64,000 bases of DNA. Source: Symsagittifera roscoffensis. Lineage: Eukaryota > Xenacoelomorpha > Acoela > Convolutidae. Positions 30,218 through 40,100 of the stretch are shown one piece after another. Numbering within the stretch: position 1 is the stretch's first letter; the number at the start of each line of letters is the position of its first letter. The notes beneath the pieces are model-generated. The model searched no databases and was not told the origin of the DNA. It saw only the letters and a program-made list of their open reading frames with translations. The position numbers and the translations under genes are program-made. The stretch is from positions 10,568,723 to 10,632,722 of the forward strand of contig NC_087066.1 of assembly GCF_963678635.1 (NCBI RefSeq). The letters run 5' to 3'.

Positions 30218-30545
30218 TTTCATAATATGAAAAATATGATAAACAGTTTCCGTCAACCCGTGGAGGGTGTGGGAAACTGGAAAAGAGCAGTTTTTTTATT
30301 CACTTTTTGTCAGACAAGAATTTTTTTATCGGTTTTTTTTCCAAATTATGCAAAAAATTCAAGTGTTTATGTAAATTTTCACGATAAATTGATAGCGTGA
30401 TTGAACCTTTAAAAGTTAAAGTTACTACGGGTGGGATGTAAAAGAGGCGGTAAAAGAGACTTTAGTTTTCTAACAAAATAGGACAGAGGGTTCATATACC
30501 TTCGTCTGGTTCTGAAACACAAATAAACAAATGTTAGCTGCTTAC

Positions 30546-30880
30546 AATCAATGTCATTTTGCAGGTTTTGTTTTTCAATTGCAGTTGCAGAAACACGTGA
30601 AGAGGTAGAGACACGTGACGAATTAGAAACCCGTGAAGTTTTTGAGGGTAATACAACTGCACCTGCGTCGTCCGATTTGCTAGCCGCAGACCCCATTGCA
30701 CCACCTGCAACACCACCACGACCTCCCGACGTTCCTGCAGCTCCTCCAACGCCTAGAGTCTTCGATTTGTAACCTCCGCGTGGGGATTGAGGGTACCGTG
30801 GAGACCTATTGGTCGGGGATCTCAGGGGTGATTTGGGCCTCGACGGGGACGACACGACAAAGGCGGGGGAGGAGAACTCA
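30546..30880 (-). CDS. candidate coding exon, Ser/Pro/Arg-rich, unknown protein
   Basis: On the - strand a frame reads SSPSRPKSPLRSPTNRSP, a Gly/Ala-rich part, then three SRVS repeats and ATAIEKQNLQ. The three 18-base repeats differ mainly at synonymous positions when read this way, which favours coding on this strand. It ends at a good donor (gtaagc); 34 bases later stands a CTAAC and the acceptor tgtgtttcag. The 5' border at a weak AG near 30881 is a guess. A basic Ser-rich head followed by EKQNLQ recalls the head and start of the rod of intermediate-filament proteins, but this is weak. An overlapping frame on the + strand (30551-30772) is an alternative. Confidence 0.35.
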
Positions 30881-31362
30881 CTTGTAACTCAAATAGTGGT
30901 CACCCAGGTTAGCTTTGATGCTTTTCAGTCGTAAGAACGTTCTTCTGAAATGTTACCGCTTCTTTTTCCCGTTTTAATGACAATGGGGTTAAGTTTCTGT
31001 TGACTTAATTAATCTTGTTTCCAGAATAAAATTTTGATTCAGTAACTTTTTGACGCATGTAGTTTGAAACAGTAGGGGAGAAATGTGCTCTCGATTTGCC
31101 TAAATTTACAAAACTCCGAGGAATAGGCAACGGCTAAAGAATTTATTGCTATATGCCTCAACCTAAAAATGCATAGGTTGTTTTAAGAGCCAGCAATTAA
31201 CGAAAGGCGACTGCAGTAACTTTGGCTCTCTTTATGCTTGCGTAAATTAATTGTCACATTATAACGAAATTTCTGAAGATAATAAAAAGTTTCTATAATG
31301 TTTACTAAAAGTCAAAAGTCCAAAGTCAATTTATGAGTCATAAAAGTTTAACCTGGACCATA

Positions 31363-31500
31363 AATCACGTGGTAAATTGAATAGGAATCTAAGGAAAAAG
31401 GAAATCCTGACGCATAATCAGCGCTTTGATCAATTGTTGTCATTATTTCTTCAAAAAGTGTCCTATTTAAATTCTCTTCCGACCCCACGCCTAATTCAAT
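31363..31500 (-). CDS. candidate coding exon, unknown protein
   Basis: Between a possible acceptor (aattgaattag) and a possible donor (ccag then gttaaa), 138 bases read VGSEENLNRTLFEEIMTTID, then QSADYASGFPFSLDSYSIYH, with balanced amino-acid use unlike the K/F/N/L-rich random frames around. It starts with two leading bases and leaves one, so it does not join in phase to 30546-30880 directly. I recognise no family. Confidence 0.28.
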
Positions 31501-32006
31501 TTTTAAAGACAGGAAATTGGAATAGTAAAATGGAAAAAAGCTGAAAATCTGAATAAACATTTGAGCGGTTGCTAATTATTAAAAAGTGGATTCTAAGAGA
31601 TAGAGTCCTGTATGTTAAATGCAGCGGAAACAAAATGCCAAATGAAAAAGTCCCATGCATTGTCATATTTTGATGCTTTTTTGATCGTTATGGTCATCAT
31701 TACCTCGATACTTGAAGAAGTCATTTCATTAACGTACACGTTTTTATCAATACACTTCTCTTTTTTCTTCCGTCGTCTAATTTAACTTCAAACCGAACAA
31801 ATTTCGATTAAAAAATACTTAACTGCCGAATTTTTTTTTCATGTACAAATTTCCAATAGACCCCAACATCAAACGGTTTTTGTTAAAAAGCTCAGGTTAA
31901 TTGATCGTTCCTCAAAGATAAATTAGGAAAATGCTCGATTTTTCGATTTGACAAAGCAAATGATTGCCAAGTCAATTATCACTTCTAAGTTCGGTAATTT
32001 TTTTGT

Positions 32007-32226
32007 GGCTCTTTTCGAGTTTCCCTCCCTCTATTTTTTTCTGACACTCAATTTATAAAATTCTGCTTAAAATGACTTAAGATGCTCTAAATTGCTTAAA
32101 AAATGCAAGCGTGTTCAAGTGAACAGATTGTTAATTTATACCTTACGTGTAATTATCATTTTGAAAAATTTTTCAACAATTTTAATTTGTAATTTATACG
32201 AGCGGATGGTAATCTGGAAAAGAGCC
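32007..32226. mobile_element. GGCTCTTTT-family MITE in duplicate copy 1
   Basis: The ends are ggctcttttcgagtttccc and atggtaatctggaaaagagcc less its first bases. The interior contains gcaagcgtgttcaagtgaac, similar to 28960-28990. The flanking 8-mers match poorly (5 of 8), consistent with age. Confidence 0.75.
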
Positions 32227-32589
32227 TATTCCGTTTCTTCTCCAAATGACGAATCCATCCTTGCTTTGAAAAGTTAGAAAACAGTTATCTTAGTTAGAAA
32301 CAAATGATTAAAAAAGTGACAATAAAAATGAAGAGAAAAAAATGACTAGAAAAAATTGACTATATTAACGGAAAAAAGTCAAAAATTTTTAAACTTTAAC
32401 TTCACTGTGATAAAAACAAACCCCGCCTAGTGAACTTTCAATGCAAAGTGAAAGTGTCTCTTGCCAATCATAATTTCCTTGCTCCCAGAAAAATTGCCCC
32501 CGAAAACTATATGCCTCCGCAGCTGGTTTTTGAAACACAAGTGATCGATAATATTTTGGTTTTACAAAAGATAAGGGTCCAAAGAAACT

Positions 32590-32805
32590 TATTTGTCACA
32601 TTGATTAGTTACTAGGAGCAAAATCTATCAATTTGTACTTTTTATGGCGTGTGGGGTTACGATTTTCACAAAAAAAATCTCAAATTAAAAAAAATTAGTT
32701 TTATTTTATTATATTTAGTTTTTTTCATGTTATTACTGCTCCATAAACATTAAAAGGCAGTTGCAACATTCAGGGCTTTGCCCTGATAACGGCAGTCTTG
32801 TTTTT
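32590..32805 (+). mobile_element. Helentron-like 3' part in duplicate copy 1
   Basis: It contains tgttattactgctccataaa, ttaaaaggcagttgc, the perfect hairpin cagggctttgccctg and the end ggcagtcttg before a T run. It is the reverse complement of the left part of 35147-35656. The 5' half is missing. Confidence 0.7.
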
Positions 32806-33719
32806 CGTCATCATTAATTTTGTTCTTCACTTAGACAATGAGAATGTAATTTTTTTAAAACATTTTTCAATTTTTTTTAAATTTGTTTTTCAAAAAATTA
32901 TTTCAATCAACTGTCAACCTGTTTTCTGGTTCTGGAAACCACGTTGGCCAGCATGAGTTGCCAATTTGTAATCATTCCAAGGTGTTAAAATTTTACAACC
33001 AACTGGTTTTCTTTGTTTAGGATGGTAGTTTATAGAGAAAACAGTGAAATTAGTCACTAAAATCAATTTCTAAATTTTTCGGTAAATTATATTGATAACT
33101 TGGATTTCAGTATCAAAAGAAACTGCTTTTAAAACATGGCTTTAATGCTTAAATTTAATCGTTGTTTTTATTTGTAAGACTGAACGATAGAATTTTGGAA
33201 AATTGCACAATTATAATCGGCAATAAACTTTTTAAAAACGTATTTAATTAATTTGACACTCGTAAAAAGTTCGTTTCTTATAGGCTTTAGTTTAAACAAA
33301 TTAACCCAAGCCTTGGTATTATGTGTTTTTTTTAAATGCAGCGGAAACAAAATGCCAATTGAAAAAGTCCCATGCATTGTCATATTTTGATGCTTTTTTC
33401 ATCGTTATGGTCATCATTACCTCGATACTTGAAGAAGTAATTTCATTAACGTACACGTTTTTATCAATACACTTCTCTTTTCTCTTCCGTCGTCTAATTT
33501 AACTTCAAACCGAAATTTCGATTAGAAAATACTTAACTGCCGAATTTTTTTTTCATGTACAAATTTCCAATAGACCCAACATCAAACGGTTTTTGTTAAA
33601 AAGCTCAGGTTAATTGATCGTTCCTCAAAGATAAATTAGGAAAATGCTCGATTTTTCGATTTGACAAAGCAAATGATTGCCAAGTCAATTATCACTTCTA
33701 AATTCGGTAATTTTTTTGT

Positions 33720-33939
33720 GGCTCTTTTCGAGTTTCCCTCCCTCTATTTTTTTCTGACACTCAATTTATAAAATTCTGCTTAAAACGACTTAAGATGCTC
33801 TAAATTGCGTAAAAAATGCAAGCGTGTTCAAGTGAACAGATTGTTAATTTATACCTTACGTGTAATTATCATTTTGAAAAATTTTTCAACAATTTTAATT
33901 TGTAATTTATACAAGCGGATAGTAATCTGGAAAAGAGCC
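33720..33939. mobile_element. GGCTCTTTT-family MITE in duplicate copy 2
   Basis: This is the duplicated counterpart of 32007-32226, differing at only a few bases. Confidence 0.8.
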
Positions 33940-34304
33940 TATTCCGTTTCTTCTCCAAATGACGAATCCATCCTTGCTTTGAAAAGTTAGAAAACAGTTA
34001 TCTTAGTTAGAAACAAATGATTAAAAAAGTGACTATAAAAATGAAGAGAAAAAAATGACTAGAAAAAATTGACTATATTAACGGAAAAAAGTCAAAAGTT
34101 TTTAAACTTTAACTTCACTGTGATAAAAACAAACCCCGCCTAGGGAACTTTCAATGCAAAGTGAAAGTGTCTCTTGCCAATCATAATTTCCTTGCTCCCA
34201 GAAAAATTGCCCCCGAAAAATATATGCCTCCACAGCTGGTTTTTGAAGCACAAGTGATCGATAATATTTTGGTTTTACAAAAAATAAGGGTCCAAAGAAA
34301 CTTA

Positions 34305-34520
34305 TTTGTCACATTGATTAGTTACTAGGAGCAAAATCTATCAATTTGTACTTTTTATGGCGTGTGGGGTTGCGATTTTCACAAAAAAAAATCTCAAATT
34401 AAAAAAAATTAGTTTTTTTTTATTATATTTATTTTTTTCATGTTATTACTGCTCCATAAACATTAAAAGGCAGTTGCAACATTCAGGGCTTTGCCCTGAT
34501 AACGGCAGTCTTGTTTTTCG
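34305..34520 (+). mobile_element. Helentron-like 3' part in duplicate copy 2
   Basis: This is the duplicated counterpart of 32590-32805, with the same hairpin and end. Confidence 0.72.
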
Positions 34521-35146
34521 TCATCATTAATTTTGTTCTTCACTTAGACAATGAGAATGTAATTTTTTAAAACATTTTTCAATTTTTTTTAAATTTGTTT
34601 TTCAAAAAATTATTTCAATCAACTGTCAACCTGTTTTCTGGTTCTGGAAACCACGTTGGCCAGCATGAGTTGCCAATTTGTAATCATTCCAAGTTGTTAA
34701 AATTTTACAACCAACTGGTTTTCTTTGTTTAGGATGGTAGTTTATAGAGAAAACAGGGAAATTAGTCACTAAAATCAATTTCTAAATTTTTCGGTAAATT
34801 ATATTGATAACTTGGATTTGAGTATCAAAAGAATCTGCTTTTAAAACATGGCTTTAATGCTTAAATTTAATCGTTGTAATTATTTGTAAGACTGAAGGAT
34901 AGAATTTTGGAAAATTGCACAATTATAATCGGCAATAAATTTTTTAAAAACGTATTTAATTAATTTGACACTCGTAAAAAGTTCGTTTCTTATAGGCTTT
35001 AATTTAAACAAATTAACCCAAGCCTCGGTGTTATGTGTTTTTTTTAAATGGAAGGAAACAAGCCCAAAAATTTATACTGAAATCATTGTTTGCACAGCAG
35101 CGTTTTCTAGCATTCAAATATATTAGCTCCAGAGCAAAAATAAACA

Positions 35147-35656
35147 AAATTGCTCGTATCAGGGCAAAGCCCTGAATGTTGCGACTGCCTTTTAAGGTCT
35201 ATTGAGCAGTAATAACATGAAACAAATTAATTGTAATGCAATTATATCAATTTTTTTAAAATTGAGATTCTTGTAAAAAATCATCCCACCACATGCCATA
35301 TAAAGTACAAAGTGATAGATTTCGCTCCCATTCACATATCAATTGGGCAAATTACCTTCCGTTAACCAATTTGGAACAATTTTTAAGACGGATTAAATCT
35401 CCTCATTACGCGTTAAACGCGCCTTAATTGTCCCAAATTGGTCAAAAAGGCAATCTTTCAACCCCCATAACTATGCGAAAAATGCTTACAGGTGAAATAT
35501 CTTTTCAAGTTTAAGTTCAGTACTACAATACCTTTCGAATGATGCAGACGAATTCCGTCAAAAATGGCTTGTTAAAATATTCAAAATTTGTCTGAAGAAA
35601 AAAAACCCACCCGAGCACAAATATTCCGTTACTTTCGTTACGAAAGTCGGAACAAA
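35147..35656 (-). mobile_element. Helentron-like non-autonomous element, complete, about 510 bp
   Basis: Borders are fixed by an empty site. 35040-35146 and 35657-35705 together match the continuous sequence at 46640-46785 (gcacagcagcgttttctagc, then agagcaaaaa, then caaaagttcaata). Read on the - strand, the element starts ttgttccgactttcgtaacg, which itself is a short hairpin, and ends with the perfect hairpin cagggctttgccctg, then gatacgagcaattttg. Insertion in an A/T run, no inverted termini and a hairpin near the 3' end fit Helentron-like elements. The assignment is inference; no Rep/helicase is present. Confidence 0.72.
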
Positions 35657-35705
35657 AACAAAAGTTCAATACTATGTTTCTGATTAAGAAAGTATTAATG
35701 ATGGC

Positions 35706-37180
35706 AAGATTTTGCATGAAATCCCAATATGAGTTTTTACAATTATTTCATGCTATGTAGCTTTTTTCATCGAATTAACAAACTTAATTGACCAAGGAGC
35801 ATTATATTGCAATATTCTTACAAATGGGGGTCATTTTGCAAGGTCAGGTCCCCTTTTGTACTATTTTGAGATATCCATTTTTGGCTGACTGGCATTAATT
35901 TTTTTAATGGCGTCTGTAGCGCCAATATATATCAATTTTTGAGGCAGAGCGCGCACTGAACAAATGCAAATGAAAAGTTTTCCAAAAGGTGTCTAAAACC
36001 GCTTTTTTGGCCTGTTTTGTCAAAAATTTGCCTGCGACGCAAAATTTTTGCTCACAATAAGGTCTTTATGAGGGTTTTGGAGAGCACAGAAAATTAATTT
36101 GATCGACTTAAAATCAAGTCGACAAAATTGTTGAAATTTTTTTGGTAAATCCCCCCCCCCCTCTCTCGAGAAAACCCTAGATCCGCGCCTGTGTTAGATA
36201 ACCCTTTATAATTGACTAGAGAAACCACTATTAACAAAATGGAATAAGGTCCCACAGTGTTTCATTTGCCGCAGACCTTGTATAAAACTGTTAGCTTACC
36301 CAAGGATAAATTGCACCCAGAGTCAAAGATTTTTAAGGCCGACTTTTGAAATTGCCTCCCATAAAAGAATTGAATGATTTAAGATTGAAAGCTCAATTCA
36401 ATCACTGCAAAGATTTACGATCGGAATCGACGGATACACCTGTTAAGCATCCATTTGTTTATAAATATTTAGTTGGTTCGGAAACAAGATCTGTAGTGTT
36501 TTATGACAATCGGTCATCTTGAAGTAATCGGTTACGGTCTTCGATTTGTATGTTTCTTTAATGAATGAATTCCTATGTGAAATATTTGTCAATGTAATTT
36601 TTTTTTTCTTTAAACAGCTTCAAGTTCGCTTCATAACGTACGCCTTGACAATACACTTCATTTTTTTTGTCCAAGTTCTGCTCTTTTGATTGTTAGTCTG
36701 CTAACAAAAAATTATAAGTTTTCAGTATCAGATAAAATTCTGGAAAACTGCAAAGGGGTCTGGATAGCGTGGAAAATTCCTCGAAGTTGTCTGATTAAAA
36801 CACGATCTTGAGAATGAGATTCAATGACACCGAGGACCGGATACTTTGTAAAAGTGTTTTGAAGATAGATCAATTCTGATTAAAATGCCGAACATAAACC
36901 TCAAAAAAAACTGTTTACGTTTGAATGATGAATAGTTGCTACAAGACTTAATCAGCTTGTCGCATAGCGTTGAAAAAATATATTTACGAAAACTAGATTT
37001 GTTAGAGCAGACTTGACCTACAAATAACTAGCTGAGTTTTTCATGACATAGAGTGCTGCATTATTTGTGAACGGTCTACATGTAAATATTGTCTAGTCGT
37101 GCAAATAACCTAAAAAAACATACAAAGAAGGCATTCCCACAGTGAAAAGAAATGAATTGAAATCGATATAGAGACTAGCA
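35706..37180. other. gene-free DNA, possible old transposon end
   Basis: No gene is supported. Around 36148-36192 a C run is followed by aaaaccctagatccgcgcct, a phrase often found at ends of animal transposons, so this may be one terminus. I see no partner. Confidence 0.35.
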
Positions 37181-40100
37181 AGGCCGTCTCCAATAATCAA
37201 TTGACTCACGAAAGGTTAGTTGTTAATTTGATCAAGCTATTCGAGCAATGAAACTTCGATCGAATTCAAATGAATCCATAACGTAAATTGGTTCGAAAAA
37301 CTTTAGTTTTAATGAAACCAATCGGTTTGCGACAATTTTAGGTTTTTCTAAGCGATCTGTTCCTGCTTAAAAACTTTGAAATGTTTTAAATTAAATAAAT
37401 AACCAATACGGATGGCAAATAATTTCAAATTAATTCACGAAGCAAATCAAATGGCAATGTTTTTTAAGTTTTTCTATTGAAACCAGTCAAGCAATTTAAC
37501 TTTGAAATATTTCAAGTTGGTTCTTAGACCAAACCAGTTGGCGAAAAATCAACCTTTTCCTTGCAAGCTATTAAGCGGGAAAAATGGAAAAATTTCAACT
37601 TATTCCATATAGCGAATCAGTCCGAGAAAAATCGAACTTCCCATAAGATAGCTACTCAAGCTATGAAACCTTGAAATATTCAAACTACTTTTCGAAAAGA
37701 ATCGGATAGCGACATGTTTCCGATTGCAGCCATTCAAGCAATTCAACTTTGAAATATTTAAAGTTAAATCTTATATCGAAGTGGTTTGCAAAAAATTAAG
37801 TTTTTCCAAGCTGGTTATTAGATGAATAACTTTGAAAGGATTCAAATTATTTCCTAGAGCGAATCAGTCCTCCGAAAATCAAGTGCTTCTTAAGCACGCT
37901 AATCATCCTCTGAAACCATTCAAACGAGGAAATTATAAACACTTTAAACTTATGTCATAGACCGAAATGAGTTGTGAAATTTTAAGTTTTTCTAAGAAAA
38001 CTATTCAAGCCATGAAACTTTGAAAAGTTTCTACGCAAGCTATTCCAGCTATGAAACCAAAATTATTTCAAATTTTCCGTAGACCGATTCGTTTCACGAA
38101 CAAATTTAAGTTGTTCCAAGCAAGCTATTCAAGATATGAAAATAGGAAAAATTTCAAATTATGCCATAGATTGGTTCGCAAAAGTTTTCTGAGAAAGCTA
38201 TTCAAGTTATGAAATTTTGCAAAAATTCAAATTAATGTATACACGGAATTGGTGTGCTAAATGTTTAAATTTTCTACGCAGTATACTCCAGCTGCGAAAC
38301 AAAAAATATTTCAAGTTAATTCATAAAACAAATCCGTTTGCAAAAACAATTAAGTTTTTCTAAGCACGCTATTCAAGCCTTGAAACTTTGCTATATTTCT
38401 AGTTATTTCTGAGACGACTCGGTTCGCGAGAAGTTTAAGTGTTTCTGAGCCGCTGTTCAGGCTAAGAAACTTTGAATTCTTTCGAGTTATTTCATAGACT
38501 GATTCGGTTCGCGAAAAGTTTAAGTTTTTCTAAGCCAGCTATTAAGGCCAAGAAACTTTGAAATACTTGAAGTTGTTTCATAGACTGATTCGGTTTGCTT
38601 AACATTTTATATTTTTGTACGCTAAAAACTACGAAAAATTTCAAGTTGTCTCCTGGACAAATCGGTTTGCGAAAAATAAAAGTTTTTCTAAGCAAGCTAT
38701 TCCAGCTATGAAACTTCCAAATATTTCAAGTGACTTCATACCTCGAATCCCCTTACTAGAATTTTGTTTTTCTAAGCATGAAGATTGCTGTTTCTAGTTG
38801 ATTCGTTCCAGACTGAAATGAATCGTTAAACGCAAAATTGGCTCGAAAAAAAAATTAGTTGCCATTCTGATCAAGCTATCCAAGCAAAAAACAACTTTGA
38901 ACGATTTCAAGTTAGGTTATATCGTAATTCGGTTTGAAAAATTTTATTTTTCATAGGACAAGCTCTTTCTAAGCAAGCTCTTCAAGCTATGAAACTTCGA
39001 ACTAATTCAAAAAATTTCATAGACCGAATCGGTTTGCAAAAAGTTTTTTTCCTAGCATAGAGGTTCCTGTTTTTAAAATTTTCGTTCCAGACTGAAATGA
39101 ATCTATAAATGCATAATTTTGAACAAACTTTTCTAAGCAAACTTTTTAGGCTAGATTCTTTGAAATGATTCAAGTTATTTCATAAACCGTATCAGTTTGT
39201 GAAAAAGTTGAAGTTTTCTAAGCAAGTTGTCCCAGCTATGAAATTTTGAACTTTTCAAGTTATTTCGTAGACCGGATCGGTTCGCTAGCAATAAAACTTT
39301 ATAATTATATCAAGTTGTTTCATAGAGCGAATCAATTAGCAAAAAAAAACAAGTTTTTTGAGGTAAGCATGGCAAAAATTAAAATCCTTTCTTAGTAAGC
39401 TATTCAAGCTATGAAATGAAATATTTCAAGTTACTTCACAGAGCTAACTGGTTCGCAAAAAGTTCAAGTTTTTCTATGCAAGCTATTTAAAATATGAATC
39501 TTTTAAACATTTCTCAGCTATTGCATACACTGATTTGCTTCAGGAAAATTAAAAGTTTTTCGAAGCAAACTATTAAACTAAAACACTGTGAGTTATTTCC
39601 AGTTACTTTCTTTATACACTAAAAAAATCGCAAAAAATCAAATTTTTCTAAGGAAGCTGTTTAAGCTATGAAGCTTACAATAATTCAAATTTTACAAAAA
39701 GTGAAGCGGATGGCAAACTCTTTTTTGGTCAAGCCTTTCAAACGATTTCCAGGTTATTTCTTAGTTTTTTTAGCTATTTTTTGCGTGAGCTAATGGAGCA
39801 AGCAATTCCAGCTACGAATCTTTGACATAGTTCAAGATATTTAATGAAACAAATGGGTTCACGAAAAACTTGTTTAAGCAAGCTATTCCAAACTTTGAAG
39901 CTGTTCGAAACTTTGAAAACTACGAAAATTAAAAAATAATTCGAGTAAATTCAGATTGACTCGAATTGCTAAAATTTTTTCTAGGCAAGCTAATAGAGCT
40001 GTGCAACTTCGAAATATTTCAAGTCAATTCATAAACCGAATCAGTACGCAAAAGTCTCGAAAGTTTACTAAGCAAGCTAATCAAGCTATGAAACATTGTT

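Larger units (their letters stand above)
29086..30545. other. gene-free AT-rich DNA with hairpin motifs
   Basis: No gene is supported. Several short self-complementary blocks around cttatcat and atgataag recur (29235-29280, 29415-29465, 30143-30217). A poly-G run and a partial MITE end (ggaaactggaaaagagca near 30268) are also present. Confidence 0.5.
31618..35045 (+). repeat. 1.7-kb head-to-tail duplication
   Basis: 31618-33333 is repeated at 33334-35045, starting each time at aaatgcagcggaaacaaaat. The offset is 1716 bases. The copies differ by scattered substitutions and a few 1-4 base indels, roughly 98 percent identity by eye. Each copy carries a GGCTCTTTT-family MITE and a Helentron-like 3' part, so both insertions came before the duplication. 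No gene is visible in either copy. Confidence 0.95.

Noticed and set aside
30551-30772. + strand frame with TREEVE-like repeats and a Pro-rich end
   Set aside because: It overlaps the - strand candidate, where the repeat keeps identical SRVS residues through synonymous changes. I kept the - strand as the better option, without certainty.
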